A stretch of DNA of 64,000 nt from Chryseobacterium sp. MYb264 (GTDB lineage Bacteria > Bacteroidota > Bacteroidia > Flavobacteriales > Weeksellaceae): positions 372,001 through 436,000 of the forward strand of contig NZ_CP142422.1 in NCBI RefSeq assembly GCF_035974275.1. Reading direction: 5' to 3'. The position numbers were made by a program, and so were the translations under genes. Each line of letters starts with the position of its first letter. Positions within the stretch are counted from its first letter, which is position 1. Below, one piece after another: positions 1 to 10,240 of the stretch. The notes below the pieces were generated by a model. It was not told the DNA's origin. It searched no databases and worked only from the letters and a program-made list of their open reading frames with translations.

Positions 1-513
1 TATTTCAATGTTCCTGAAGCTGAATATCTGAATCAGATGAGTGACAGAACAACAAATGATCCTTTGCACGTACGCCTGAGAATGGCCAATGGTAAGGAGT
101 TTTCTCAGGATGGTGTGGTTGAAACTATTGAGTCGGATTTCGATAATGAAACAGGAAATATTGCTTACAGAGCTACATTCCCCAACCCTAAAGGGCTTTT
201 AAGATTCGGAGAAACCGGAAATATCGTTATCACCTCTCCCTTTGCCAACGCGATGATGATTCCTCAGAAAGCAACTTTTGAGGTTTTAGAGAAGAAGTAC
301 GTCTATGTAGTAGACAAAAATAATATTGCAAGAGCTCGCGAAATAAAAGTCGCTGGAGAATTACCACATATTTACATTGTTTCTTCAGGGTTGAAGCAAG
401 ATGACAGAATAGTATTGGAAGGACTTCGTAAGGTACAGGATAATCAGAAGATCAAGAACACCTATCTTCAGCCTCAGCAGGTGATGTCCAATTTAGATTT
501 GTACTCAGAATAA
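1..513 (+). CDS. RND efflux periplasmic adaptor (membrane fusion protein), 5' truncated by window edge
   Basis: Only the C-terminal 170 codons are present. The frame is open from base 1, so the ATG at 37 is internal and the gene starts before the window. The sequence reads as the beta-barrel and membrane-proximal part of a HlyD/AcrA-type adaptor: a strand with GNIAYRATFPNPKGLLRFGE, then GNIVITSPFANAMMIPQKA, then a VYVVDKNN...ARAREIKV strand typical of MFP barrels. It would link the inner-membrane RND pump encoded 17 bp downstream to the outer-membrane channel encoded third. Family assignment rests on motifs and on the perfect adaptor-pump-channel gene order. The substrate cannot be read from the sequence. 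Confidence 0.93.
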   Translation, partial: YFNVPEAEYLNQMSDRTTNDPLHVRLRMANGKEFSQDGVVETIESDFDNETGNIAYRATFPNPKGLLRFGETGNIVITSPFANAMMIPQKATFEVLEKKYVYVVDKNNIARAREIKVAGELPHIYIVSSGLKQDDRIVLEGLRKVQDNQKIKNTYLQPQQVMSNLDLYSE

Positions 514-530
514 TTAAAATTGCATCAATT

Positions 531-3500
531 ATGTTCAAGAAAATAATTCACAGACCGGTTTTTGCAATTGTAATTTCCGTTATCATCCTGTTTGTGGGAG
601 GCCTGGCCATTAAGCAGCTACCCACTGAGCAGTTTCCGCAAATCGCACCTACAACGGTCGCTGTAAGTATTGCTTATCCGGGATCCAGTGCCGATGTATT
701 GGTAAAATCTTCCCTTATCACCATTGAAAATGCAGTGAATGGGGTACAGGGAATGAGGTATATGTCAACAGATGCCACCAGTGCCGGAGAAGCGACTGTA
801 AATGTAGTTTTCGATCCGGGAACGGATCCTAATATTGCTACCGTTCTGGTAAAAACAAGAATCGATCAGGTAATGCCATTATTACCTGAGCTTGTACAGA
901 AAGAAGGGGTTATCGTAAATCCTGTACAGCCGAGTATGCTGATGTACGTGAACCTTTACAGTAAGGATAAAAATATGGATGAAAAATTTCTGTATAATTA
1001 CTCTACGGTGAATGTTATTCCGGAAATCAACCGTATTCCGGGGATCGCAAGATCACAGATTTTAGGAAGCCGAAGATATGCGATGCGTATCTGGCTGAAT
1101 CCTGAAAGAATGAGAGCTTACGACATCTCCGTAGATGAGGTGATGAAGGCGATTGGAGAGCAGAGTATTATCGGGCGTCCGGGAAGAATCGGACAGAGTT
1201 CAGGGATTGCTGCACAAACGCTGGAATATGTACTGACGTATAAAGGACAGTACAATAAACCCGAAGAATATGAAAATATTATTGTAAGAGCCAATTCTGA
1301 AGGAGAAAATGTAAAACTAAAGGATGTTGGTAAGGTAGAATTAGGAAGCGAATTCTTTGATATCTATTCGAATCTGGACGGGCATCCGTCTGCTTCTATC
1401 GTATTGAAGCAAAATTACGGAAGTAATGCCAGCGACGTCATCAAGGGTATCAAATCTAAAATGGAGGAGCTGAAAAAGAATTTTCCCCCGGGAGTAGATT
1501 ATAAGATCAGTTATGATGTATCTAAATTCTTAGATGCTTCTATTGAACAGGTGATCGATACTTTAAGAGATGCCTTTATACTGGTTGCTATCGTGGTTTT
1601 CATATTCTTAGGAGACTGGCGCTCCACGTTAATTCCTATTATTGCGGTTCCGGTTTCCTTAATTGGTGCTTTCTTCGTGATGCAACTTTTTGGGTTAACC
1701 ATTAACCTCGTTACATTGTTCGCATTGGTACTGGCCATCGGTATTGTGGTGGATGATGCGATTGTGGTGGTAGAAGCGGTTCACGCTAAAATGGAGGAGA
1801 AAAACCAGAGCCCGTTCAAAGCCGTTCAGGAGGTAATGGGGGAGATCTCAGGGGCTATTATTGCGATCACCGCGGTGATGGTATCGGTATTCCTTCCGAT
1901 CTCTTTTATGTCCGGTCCGGTGGGTACTTTCTTCAGACAGTTTTCCATTACCATGGCAAGCTCCATTGTGATTTCAGCATTAATCGCCCTTACTTTAACT
2001 CCTGTATTGTGTGCGATGTTGTTGAAAAATAATCATGGTCATCATAAAAAGGCTAATCTTTTTACCAAATTTATTGATGCTTTCAACAGATTGTTTGATA
2101 AATTAACAGGAAGATATGCTGCATTACTCAGAAGAATTGTAACCAGAAGAACATTGACATGGACAGTACTGGCGGTTTTCAGTGCCGGAATTTTCTTTGT
2201 TAATAAAAATTTACCCGGCGGATTCATCCCGACTGAAGATCAGGGGACTATTTATGCGATCATTCAGACGCCTCCCGGATCTACATTAGAGCAGACCAAT
2301 AAAGTTTCCAGAGAATTACAGGGAATCGCGGAAAAAGTGGATGGGGTTGAATCTGTTTCTTCTTTGGCAGGGTACGAGATCATGACGGAAGGTAGAGGTT
2401 CTAATGCCGGTACTTGTTTAATTAACCTTAAACCTTGGAACGACAGAGCCCATTCTGTGAAAGAAGTCATGGAAGAACTGGAAGAGAAATCAAAAGATCT
2501 GGGCGCAACCATCGAGTTCTTTGAACCGCCGGCAGTTCCGGGATTTGGATCTTCAGGAGGTTTTTCAATGAGATTACTGGATATCAACAGAGATACCAAT
2601 TATCAGGAATTCGATAAAGTGAATAAAGACTTCATGGTCGAGCTGAAGAAACGTAAAGAACTTACCGGTGTATTTACTTTCTTTGCAGCCAATTATCCGC
2701 AGTACGAACTGGTTTTTGATAATAATGCCGCGATGCAAAAAGGGGTTTCCATTGGTAAAGCCATGGATAATTTAAATATTCTGATTGGTAGTACCTATGA
2801 ACAAGGGTTTATCCGTTTTGGACAGTTCTTTAAAGTATATGTTCAGTCCGGACCGGAATTCAGAAGGCTGCCTACTGATATTTTGAATCTTTATGTTAAA
2901 AATGACCGAGATGAAATGGTACCTTATTCTGCATTTATGACGATGAAGAAAACGCAGGGACCGAATGAAATCACACGTTACAACATGTACAATTCTGCCG
3001 CTATCAGAGGGCTTCCGGCTGCGGGATATACCACTGCAGATGCGATAAAAGCGATCAATGAAACTGCCGCCAAAACCTTACCTCACGGATATAAAGTGGC
3101 CTGGGAAGGGCTATCTTATGATGAAGCCAACCGTGGTAATGAAGCCATTTATGTATTTCTGGTGGTTTTAATATTCGTTTATCTCGTTTTAGCAGCTCAG
3201 TATGAAAGTCTGATATTGCCTTTGGCTGTTATTACTTCCTTGCCTGTAGGTCTTTTCGGGTCCTTCTTTTTATTAAAGGCGATGGGATTGCAGAATGATA
3301 TTTATGCGCAGGTGGGGCTTATCATGCTCGTTGGTTTACTGGGTAAAAATGCCGTGTTGATTGTAGAGTTTGCCGTGCAGAAACGTCTGGAAGGGATGTC
3401 CATTGCAGATGCTGCGATTGAAGGCGCGAAAGTTCGTTTCAGACCCATCTTAATGACTTCTTTTGCATTTATAGCTGGTATGATTCCTTTGGTATTAGCC

Positions 3501-3692
3501 CACGGAGCCGGAGCAATTGGTAATCACACCATTGGCGCATCGGCAATGGGAGGGATGATATTCGGGACCGTTTTCGGGGTGGTGATCATTCCGGGGCTCT
3601 ATTACATATTTGCAAAATGGGCAGACGGAAGAAAAATGATCAAAGAAGAACACGAATCACCATTTAGCGAAGACATGATCCATTATGAATAA
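531..3692 (+). CDS. RND multidrug efflux permease, HAE1 (AcrB/MexB) family
   Basis: A 1053-aa inner-membrane proton-driven pump of normal AcrB length. The N-terminus (FKKIIHRPVFAIVISVIILFVGG) is the first TM helix. The TM4 proton-relay pair DD is at residues 408-409 in GIVVDDAIVVVE, and the second half has GLLGKNAVLIVEFA (TM10 region with the conserved Lys). Two large periplasmic loops follow TM1 and TM7, as expected. It sits between an adaptor and a TolC/OprM-type channel, so it is the motor of a tripartite exporter of hydrophobic compounds. Gene spacing of 17 bp upstream and an 8-bp overlap downstream indicate one operon. Drug specificity is not predictable. Confidence 0.97.
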   Translation: MFKKIIHRPVFAIVISVIILFVGGLAIKQLPTEQFPQIAPTTVAVSIAYPGSSADVLVKSSLITIENAVNGVQGMRYMSTDATSAGEATVNVVFDPGTDPNIATVLVKTRIDQVMPLLPELVQKEGVIVNPVQPSMLMYVNLYSKDKNMDEKFLYNYSTVNVIPEINRIPGIARSQILGSRRYAMRIWLNPERMRAYDISVDEVMKAIGEQSIIGRPGRIGQSSGIAAQTLEYVLTYKGQYNKPEEYENIIVRANSEGENVKLKDVGKVELGSEFFDIYSNLDGHPSASIVLKQNYGSNASDVIKGIKSKMEELKKNFPPGVDYKISYDVSKFLDASIEQVIDTLRDAFILVAIVVFIFLGDWRSTLIPIIAVPVSLIGAFFVMQLFGLTINLVTLFALVLAIGIVVDDAIVVVEAVHAKMEEKNQSPFKAVQEVMGEISGAIIAITAVMVSVFLPISFMSGPVGTFFRQFSITMASSIVISALIALTLTPVLCAMLLKNNHGHHKKANLFTKFIDAFNRLFDKLTGRYAALLRRIVTRRTLTWTVLAVFSAGIFFVNKNLPGGFIPTEDQGTIYAIIQTPPGSTLEQTNKVSRELQGIAEKVDGVESVSSLAGYEIMTEGRGSNAGTCLINLKPWNDRAHSVKEVMEELEEKSKDLGATIEFFEPPAVPGFGSSGGFSMRLLDINRDTNYQEFDKVNKDFMVELKKRKELTGVFTFFAANYPQYELVFDNNAAMQKGVSIGKAMDNLNILIGSTYEQGFIRFGQFFKVYVQSGPEFRRLPTDILNLYVKNDRDEMVPYSAFMTMKKTQGPNEITRYNMYNSAAIRGLPAAGYTTADAIKAINETAAKTLPHGYKVAWEGLSYDEANRGNEAIYVFLVVLIFVYLVLAAQYESLILPLAVITSLPVGLFGSFFLLKAMGLQNDIYAQVGLIMLVGLLGKNAVLIVEFAVQKRLEGMSIADAAIEGAKVRFRPILMTSFAFIAGMIPLVLAHGAGAIGNHTIGASAMGGMIFGTVFGVVIIPGLYYIFAKWADGRKMIKEEHESPFSEDMIHYE

Positions 3693-5151
3693 GAATAAAA
3701 TATATCAATATGCGGGGACAGCATTCTTTTTATTAAGTCTTGCTGCCTGCAAACCTATAGACATCCAGCAGCGTGCTGAAAATAAAACCGTACCTGACAC
3801 TTATGCGTCAGCAGAAAATGATACCATCAACACCGGAAAACAAAAATGGAATGAATATTTCAGCGATCCCAATCTTCAGAACCTGATCAATCAGGCTTTA
3901 CAGAATAATCAGGAATTAAATATCGTTCTCCAGGAAATTGAAATTTCTAAAAATGAAATTAAGGCCAAAAAAGGAGAGTATTTACCTTCCGTAGGTCTGA
4001 AAGCAGGAGTAGGGGTGGATAAAGTGAGTCGTTATACCAATATAGGAGCGATGGAAGCCAATACCGAAATGGAGCCCGGAAAAGAAATGCCCGATCCTTT
4101 ATTTGATTTTGGTGCAGGCATTCAGGCGAAATGGGAAACCGATATCTGGGGTAAGCTTCACAATGCGAAACGCGCTCAGATCCAGAGATACCTGGCGAGT
4201 GTGGAAGGAAAAAACTTCATGATCACGAACCTGATCTCAGAGATTGCAGACTCCTATTATGAGTTGCTTGCCCTGGATAATGAACTGATTATTTTAAATC
4301 AGAATATCAAAATTCAGGAAAATGCCCTGAATATTATTAAAGATCTGAAAAAATTTGCCCGTTCCAATGAACTCGCCGTGAAGAGATTCCAGGCGCAGGT
4401 GCTGAAAACACAGGGAATGCAGTATGATATTCATCAGAAGATCGTAGAAACAGAGAATAAAATCAACTTTTTAGTGGGAAGATTTCCTCAACCCGTAGAA
4501 AGAAGTCATGATTTTGATTCTGTGGTTCCGCAGACCGTAATGGCAGGAATTCCTTCAGAATTATTGGAAAACCGTCCGGATATCAAACAGGCGGAGTATG
4601 AGCTGGCTGCTTCAAAACTGGATATTAAATCAGCAAAAGCAAGATTTTATCCTTCCTTGGACATCGGTGCAGGCTTTGGATTACAGGCTTTTAATCCGGC
4701 TTATTTGATTAAACCTGAATCGTTCCTGTTTTCCTTAGCAGGCGAACTGACGGCTCCTTTGATTAACAGAGCGGCGATAAAAGCAGCGTATTATAATGCC
4801 AATGCCAAACAGGTGCAGGCAGTTTATCATTACGAGCAAACTGTTTTGGGGGCTTATATTGAAGTATCGAATCAGTTATCTAAAATTAAAAACTTAGAAA
4901 ATAGTCTGGATATTAAGACAAAGGAAGTGGATGCTTTGACAAAATCCATCGATATTTCCAATGATTTGTTTAAATATGCCCGCGCCGATTATATGGAAGT
5001 TTTGCTGACACAGCGTGATGCCCTGGAGTCGCGGTTTGAGCTGGTTGAAAAGAAAGTCAATCAGTTAAAAGCAAGTGTTGCGGTATACCGCGCGCTTGGT
5101 GGCGGTTGGGATCAGAATCCTGTGGTTTCACCGGAGCCGGTTAAAAAATAA
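3685..5151 (+). CDS. Outer-membrane efflux lipoprotein, TolC/NodT (OprM) family
   Basis: A 488-aa outer-membrane factor completing the RND tripartite system. A type II signal peptide ends at Cys22 (FFLLSLAAC), so the protein is lipidated like OprM/CusC. The motifs WETDIWGKL and LLENRPDIKQAEYELAAS are hallmark NodT/OEP repeats, and the two OEP halves are visible at about residues 60-260 and 270-470. The start codon overlaps the pump stop by 8 bp, which points to translational coupling. It forms the exit duct through the outer membrane. A strong hairpin terminator follows directly. Confidence 0.95.
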   Translation: MNKNKIYQYAGTAFFLLSLAACKPIDIQQRAENKTVPDTYASAENDTINTGKQKWNEYFSDPNLQNLINQALQNNQELNIVLQEIEISKNEIKAKKGEYLPSVGLKAGVGVDKVSRYTNIGAMEANTEMEPGKEMPDPLFDFGAGIQAKWETDIWGKLHNAKRAQIQRYLASVEGKNFMITNLISEIADSYYELLALDNELIILNQNIKIQENALNIIKDLKKFARSNELAVKRFQAQVLKTQGMQYDIHQKIVETENKINFLVGRFPQPVERSHDFDSVVPQTVMAGIPSELLENRPDIKQAEYELAASKLDIKSAKARFYPSLDIGAGFGLQAFNPAYLIKPESFLFSLAGELTAPLINRAAIKAAYYNANAKQVQAVYHYEQTVLGAYIEVSNQLSKIKNLENSLDIKTKEVDALTKSIDISNDLFKYARADYMEVLLTQRDALESRFELVEKKVNQLKASVAVYRALGGGWDQNPVVSPEPVKK

Positions 5152-5175
5152 ATTTCATAACACTCAATTTTTCTT

Positions 5176-5210
5176 AAAGAAGCTTATCGGAAGGTAAGCT
5201 TCTTTTTTTT
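5176..5210 (+). terminator. Rho-independent terminator after RND operon
   Basis: An 11-bp perfect stem (5176-5186 with 5195-5205), an 8-nt loop and a run of T follow the last efflux gene on the plus strand. It also separates that gene from the convergent response regulator ending at 5223. Confidence 0.85.
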
Positions 5211-5222
5211 GTCATCATGCAA

Positions 5223-5828
5223 TTAGTGGAATTTCTTGTAGATGTTTATCAAATCTGAAATATTATCAATATTTAGTTTTTCAAAAATTCTTTTTTTGTG
5301 AGTGCTCACGGTTGAAGATTGTAATTGTAATTTATTCATAATTTCAAGGTTGCCATCTCCTTCCGCCATTAATTCAAATATCTGAATTTCTCTTTTAGAA
5401 AGTTTTCCAATGGGGTTTTCGTGGGTTGACAGCTTACTGATGATTTCTGAAGGATAAAAATATCCGTATTTAAAAATATAGGAAACAGCATTTGTAATGT
5501 CTTTTTCAGAAGCACTTTTATTGAGATAACCGTGGGCACCGTTTTTTATATACTGCATGGCAACATCTTCGTCATAAGCCGTATACATTAAAATTTTAAT
5601 ATCATTCTGTATCTCTTTAATATCATTAATCATAGATCTATGCGTGCTTCCAGGCATATTAATATCGAGCAAAACCAGATCATACATATTTTTGCCGAGC
5701 TTACTGATAAGACTTTTGTAATTGGCTGCCTGATCTATGATTAATTCTTTATCATTGGATAATAAAATAAATTTGGTTCCTGTTCGCACAACAGGATGAT
5801 CATCAGCTATTATAATCTTCCTGTTCAT
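5223..5828 (-). CDS. LuxR/NarL-type response regulator
   Basis: A 201-aa two-component regulator. The receiver domain (about 1-120) has acidic residues DD at 9-10, phospho-acceptor Asp55 in LVLLDINMPG and the conserved Lys in LNKSASEKD. The C-terminal helix-turn-helix (about 138-197) begins LSKREIQIFELMAEG and contains STHKKRIFEKL. The start overlaps the end of the upstream histidine kinase gene by 26 bp, so the two are coupled in one operon and form a cognate pair. The target genes are unknown. Confidence 0.93.
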   Translation of the reverse strand: MNRKIIIADDHPVVRTGTKFILLSNDKELIIDQAANYKSLISKLGKNMYDLVLLDINMPGSTHRSMINDIKEIQNDIKILMYTAYDEDVAMQYIKNGAHGYLNKSASEKDITNAVSYIFKYGYFYPSEIISKLSTHENPIGKLSKREIQIFELMAEGDGNLEIMNKLQLQSSTVSTHKKRIFEKLNIDNISDLINIYKKFH

Positions 5829-8800
5829 CTGTATTTCTTAAAACTAATTTTACAATGGTTCCTTTGGGTTGATTTTTTTCAAAATTAATGTTTAAATTAA
5901 TTTTTTTTGAAACTTGCGAAACCAAATATAATCCCAGACTGCTTTTGTATTTTGGATCTGAAAGTTTACCATTAATATTGAATAAATTATTGTAATAGGT
6001 ATTATCTGCATCACTCATTCCAATTCCTGTATCTTTTATTTCAATGGTCACTTCCTGATCTGAATTTGAAGATCCAAAAATCGTAATATAACCATCAAAA
6101 GTATTTTTCACCGCATTATCCATAAGATTATGAAGAATCATATTCATAAAGCTTTTCTTAATGTTGATTGTGATATTGCTGTCTATTTTATTGATAATGA
6201 TGGTGTTGTTGTGTAAAGCGATCTCGTGAAAAAGAAGTCGTTTTTCATTCACAAAATCTGCTAAAGAATAATATTCATCCTCATAATGTTTATCTTCTTT
6301 ATAGATTTGAGTATAATCTTTAAGGTTCAGTGTATATTTATGTAACTGTTCTGAAGAAGCATGCAGACTTTCAAAATATTCTTTCTGTGTTTCAGGATCG
6401 GTAGCATCGCTTAACTGTTGAGAAATGAGTGCAATAAATCTTACAGGAGTGGTAATATCATGAATAATATTTTCTATAATTTTCTTTTCGTATTCTGAAC
6501 GGTCAGAAAGTTGTTTTTGGTTTTCGTGTAAATTTTTCAGGCTTTCATCCAGTTCTTTAGCCTTTTTAATAACTGTTTTCTTAAGAATTTCATTTTTTGA
6601 TTTTAAACGTTTGGTTCTTGAGTATACAATGAATAAAATCAGTAAAATAAGACATGAAATGATCAAAAATCGAAACCAGATTGTTTGATGAAATTTCGGT
6701 TCTACTTCAATCGTTATTTTTTTCGAAGTAAAATTTCCATTGTCTGAGATCAGCATTCTTACTGCCAAATCATGCGAACCGTGAGAAAGTCCGGCGAGGT
6801 TTATGGCTTTACCATTTACTTTTTTCCAGTCATTATCATCAATTTTATATTCAAGATTAATGTTTTCCAAATTCCCGTAATAAGGAACATCTACAAGAAT
6901 TTCTGAATTTTTATAATCGGACGGTAAAAGCAGTTTGTTTTTAAATTCAACAATTTTATTTTCAGATCTTGCTCTTTCCAGATAAAGATCTTTTGAGGAA
7001 GGATAATTAGAGGGTACATCATTAGGTTTGAAAAATACAAACCCTTCCATCGAAGGAAATACAAATTCTCCGCTTTCCAACATATTGGCGCAGGGAAAAG
7101 AAGTTCCGTTGAATTCGTTATTTATTAATCCGTCTTCCTTTGTATAGCTATAATAAAAAAGATCTTTGCGTTTGTTTTCTACAAATTCCAGAATGTTTTT
7201 TTTACGGATTTTAAAAAGTCCGTTATTAGAAGAGATCCAAAAATTACCATTAGGATCTTCGAGTGCAAAATGAGCGGTAGATAAATTTTTCTTAGCATCA
7301 AGCGGAAGTTTTATCAGCTTTTTATTTTTTAAAATGTAAAGTCCGTTTTTAAAGGTGGTGAGCAGATACAGATCTTTCCCAAGTTTCATAATCTGCTTTA
7401 AGCATATATTGAATGATAAAGTTAAAGTTATCTGTTTTTTTGCAATAGAAAACCAAAATAAATTTTTAGAGTTAGCCAGTAAATAAAACCCAGGATCAAA
7501 TTTTTCAATTGTAGCTGGTGATTCATCAATATTCATTTTCATTTCAAATTCTTTTTTGCCATTTTCGTCATAAATGCAGAAAAAATTTGTTTTAAGATCA
7601 TGATAATGTGCTGCAACAATTTTATTACCAATAATATTCGATACGGTTAAAACTCTATTTATACTAATAGAGTCATGCTTTTGGTAATTTGTAGATTTTA
7701 AATGTCTGATTATTGCTGAATAATTAGAGTAAACAATATTGAAATTACTATGATATGTTATAAATCTTTTGTAAGGTTTTTTGTGAAATTTTTTATATCC
7801 TACGACCCCAAATTTATCATAGATTTTGCCTCCTTCGGTTATGACACTGTTTTTTCCAAATGGAAGAGAAGCGTAATATACATTATCTGCATATTTAGAA
7901 TGGTCTAAAGAGGTATAAAAACGGTCTACGGAAAGTATTTTTAATCCTTTGGTTGAGCTTCCGAGGTATAATTTTTTGTACTGTTCATCATAGAAAATAG
8001 AAACAATCTGATCGGTATCAAAAGTGTCGTATTGAGTAACAAATTGTGTCTCAATAACATTATTTTTATAAAAAACGCGATAGATTTTATTATTAAGAAT
8101 AACAAATGTTTGATTTGTAGATTGTTGCCAATATAATTTAGAATTTTTATCATAAATAAGAGATGAACCATTTTTTGATTGTGAAACGTTCCCTTTATAT
8201 AAATCTATAATTTTTTTTTCTTTTTTATTAATAACGAAAAGATGCTCGTTATAGCCAAACATATGGGACATGGCTTTTAAATGATCAAATTCAGAGGGCA
8301 TTTTAACCTCTTTTTGTTTATCATCCTGAAATGAAACTGTTATTTTATTTGAACTGAAATAGTATTTTGAATGCTTAAAATGAATTCCATAATTTTGAAT
8401 ATAAGAAGGGGTACCATTAAAAAAATAATTTTTATTGATAATGCCATATCCGGAATTGCTAAAATAAAAAGGTGCACGAATAGCTTTACTGTAAGAAATT
8501 TTCGCCTGTCTTTTTTTTATTAAAATAGGATGAATATCACTAGCATTGAAAAGAATAAGACTATCATTTTGAGCATTTCCTCGAAAGTATTCAAAGTTTA
8601 AATTTTTAAGTGGGAAATTATTATAAACTTCAAATTTATTTCCATCATATTTTACAATTCCGTTTTCTGTAGAAAGCCACATGATGCCGTATTTATCTTT
8701 TATAATATCTTTTACACTATTTTGTGGCAGGCCATTATCCATAGTATACCACTTAGAATCTGTAGATTGAGATAGAAGACCTTGGCTCATAAACATCAGA

Positions 8801-8853
8801 AAAAATACGATTCTAAATGAAATCTTTTTTAGTGTGGCAATTTTTTCGTGCAT
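5803..8853 (-). CDS. Sensor histidine kinase with beta-propeller/Y_Y_Y sensor region
   Basis: A 1016-aa membrane kinase. A signal peptide/TM lies at about 10-28. A long periplasmic region contains propeller-like repeats (IMWLSTENGIVKYDG near the start, NFWISSNNGLFKI near 540) and a Y_Y_Y-like Ig module before a TM helix at about residues 728-747. The cytoplasmic part has a coiled linker, a dimerisation helix with His798 in IIHDITTPVR, and an HATPase domain (N box LMDNAVKN, DTGIGM, SSLGLYLV). It is the upstream partner of the LuxR-type regulator. The architecture resembles Bacteroidetes one- and two-component nutrient sensors but lacks a fused receiver or AraC domain. The ligand is unknown. 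Confidence 0.93.
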   Translation of the reverse strand: MHEKIATLKKISFRIVFFLMFMSQGLLSQSTDSKWYTMDNGLPQNSVKDIIKDKYGIMWLSTENGIVKYDGNKFEVYNNFPLKNLNFEYFRGNAQNDSLILFNASDIHPILIKKRQAKISYSKAIRAPFYFSNSGYGIINKNYFFNGTPSYIQNYGIHFKHSKYYFSSNKITVSFQDDKQKEVKMPSEFDHLKAMSHMFGYNEHLFVINKKEKKIIDLYKGNVSQSKNGSSLIYDKNSKLYWQQSTNQTFVILNNKIYRVFYKNNVIETQFVTQYDTFDTDQIVSIFYDEQYKKLYLGSSTKGLKILSVDRFYTSLDHSKYADNVYYASLPFGKNSVITEGGKIYDKFGVVGYKKFHKKPYKRFITYHSNFNIVYSNYSAIIRHLKSTNYQKHDSISINRVLTVSNIIGNKIVAAHYHDLKTNFFCIYDENGKKEFEMKMNIDESPATIEKFDPGFYLLANSKNLFWFSIAKKQITLTLSFNICLKQIMKLGKDLYLLTTFKNGLYILKNKKLIKLPLDAKKNLSTAHFALEDPNGNFWISSNNGLFKIRKKNILEFVENKRKDLFYYSYTKEDGLINNEFNGTSFPCANMLESGEFVFPSMEGFVFFKPNDVPSNYPSSKDLYLERARSENKIVEFKNKLLLPSDYKNSEILVDVPYYGNLENINLEYKIDDNDWKKVNGKAINLAGLSHGSHDLAVRMLISDNGNFTSKKITIEVEPKFHQTIWFRFLIISCLILLILFIVYSRTKRLKSKNEILKKTVIKKAKELDESLKNLHENQKQLSDRSEYEKKIIENIIHDITTPVRFIALISQQLSDATDPETQKEYFESLHASSEQLHKYTLNLKDYTQIYKEDKHYEDEYYSLADFVNEKRLLFHEIALHNNTIIINKIDSNITINIKKSFMNMILHNLMDNAVKNTFDGYITIFGSSNSDQEVTIEIKDTGIGMSDADNTYYNNLFNINGKLSDPKYKSSLGLYLVSQVSKKINLNINFEKNQPKGTIVKLVLRNTDEQEDYNS

Positions 8854-9297
8854 ATAATAAATTAGAAATTACTGGTAGGAGGCAATTTTATTTGGTTTAA
8901 AAAAGGATATTTAATGGCAAAATTAACAAAATCACCTTGAACATTCTTATACAGTAGTTTAATTTACTCGAAATGTTTTTATGTGATTTTTAATTTTTAT
9001 AGAAAAATCTCTATATATACCTAGAGAAATGTTTGAAAAAATCAAAGTATAAAATTGTTTCGCTGTAATATATTTGTAAAAAAATAAGGAATAAAGTAAT
9101 ATCATTATGACAACTGTATTTTTACTATTTAAAGAGGAAATATAGAATTAGATTTTAAAATTATCGAATTAAAAACTTATTGACAGGTATTTTTCTTACA
9201 ATTAAATCTTTAGCTTAAATATTAAAATACACATAGAAATAATGTTAGATAGAGCTTTATTACTTGTTTTTTACCATTTGTTAAAATAATGTATACT
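8854..9297. other. AT-rich divergent intergenic region
   Basis: About 440 bp without a convincing gene, lying between the divergent kinase gene and a secreted-protein gene. It contains a minus-strand TAATTTTG box (8918-8925) and a plus-strand TATATTTG box (9069-9076) matching the Bacteroidetes -7 consensus TAnnTTTG. Neither has a well-spaced -33 TTG, so both are weak candidates. Confidence 0.4.
8918..8925 (-). promoter_or_regulatory. Candidate Bacteroidetes -7 box for the kinase/regulator operon
   Basis: The minus-strand sequence TAATTTTG matches TAnnTTTG exactly and lies about 65 bp before the kinase ATG at 8853. No good -33 element was found at the expected distance. Confidence 0.35.
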
Positions 9298-10056
9298 ATG
9301 AAAAAAGTTTATTTATTATTGTCATTAGTACCGGTAATGTATTTTGCGCAGATAGGTGTAAATACTGGTAATCCGCGACAGGAATTCCATATTGATGCGG
9401 GGAGAGACAATCCTGTTTTAGGTAATCCATCTGTTAATCAGGCAAGTAATGATTTTGTGGTTACTGCTACAGGTAATACGGGAATAGGTACGGTGAGCCC
9501 AACTGCAAAACTTGAGCTTAATTCGGGAACGGTTAACTCTTCCGGTCTTAAGTTTAGTAACCTTTCCTCTTCATCCCCTGTGTCAAGCGGAGCTACATTA
9601 GGAATTGATGATACAGGAAATGTAGTAACTGTCCAAGGATCTTCATTTAGTCCGGCATTTGGAAGAGTGGTATTAAGCGGTGCCAATATTCTTATACCAG
9701 CAGGAACAGCTAATTATAATTTAATAGAATTTACACTACCTTCAGCCGGAACCTATCTTATTACATTTTCAACAAGAGCTCAGGTAAATAATACTGCAGG
9801 GCAAACAGGGCAGGGGTTTGCAACGGCTTTTCTTAGTACTGCTGCATCTGCAGGAAGTATAGTTCCCAATACGGAAATTTTAATATATAACGTTACCAAT
9901 ACAATGGATGGAGGAACAGGTACAGGTACCCTGGTGACGACTATAACGGCTCCTACTGTATATTATCTTGGAGCAAGAAGTTCAACCCGAGATACAACAA
10001 TTAATAATAATACCAACGGTAGAACATCAGTAAGTTTTGTAAAGGTAACTCCTTAA
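9298..10056 (+). CDS. Secreted flavobacterial protein of unknown function
   Basis: The ATG at 9298 is preferred over the one at 9289 because it begins the signal peptide MKKVYLLLSLVPVMYFAQ directly. The mature protein starts QIGVNTGNP and carries NTGIGTVSPTAKLEL, a motif repeated in many flavobacterial secreted or tail-fibre-like proteins. The C-terminal 130 residues are beta-rich and rich in Gly, Thr and Asn (AGTANYNLIEFTLPSAGTYLITFSTRA), resembling C1q/TNF-like jelly-roll domains. There is no obvious type IX C-terminal sorting domain. It is monocistronic with its own terminator downstream. The function is not recognised. Confidence 0.8.
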   Translation: MKKVYLLLSLVPVMYFAQIGVNTGNPRQEFHIDAGRDNPVLGNPSVNQASNDFVVTATGNTGIGTVSPTAKLELNSGTVNSSGLKFSNLSSSSPVSSGATLGIDDTGNVVTVQGSSFSPAFGRVVLSGANILIPAGTANYNLIEFTLPSAGTYLITFSTRAQVNNTAGQTGQGFATAFLSTAASAGSIVPNTEILIYNVTNTMDGGTGTGTLVTTITAPTVYYLGARSSTRDTTINNNTNGRTSVSFVKVTP

Positions 10057-10186
10057 ATCAATGTTGTTGTAGGTTTTTAAAAAGACAAATACATAAGCGT
10101 TTGTAGACGTGAAATAAAGTGTTTTAAGTCTTTATGGAAAGTCTTTAAAATATAAAATTTATTATCTTTTTGTTCCTTTCAAGCGT

Positions 10187-10216
10187 AAACCTCTCCCTGT
10201 GAGAGGTTTCTTTATT
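10187..10216 (+). terminator. Hairpin terminator between convergent genes
   Basis: A perfect 9-bp stem, AAACCTCTC with GAGAGGTTT, a CCTGT loop and then a CTTTATT stretch. It lies between the convergent secreted-protein gene and the lipoprotein gene ending at 10241 and could serve both strands. Confidence 0.65.
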
Positions 10217-10240
10217 GGGTGAGGGCTGCGTTATTTTTAT

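Noticed and set aside
9069..9076. TATATTTG box as promoter of the secreted-protein gene at 9298
   Set aside because: It matches the -7 consensus but lies over 220 bp from the start and has no spaced -33 TTG; reported only within the intergenic description.
9180..9210. TTGACA followed by TAAATCTTTAG as a sigma-70-like promoter
   Set aside because: The -10/-7 part does not match either the E. coli or the Bacteroidetes consensus.
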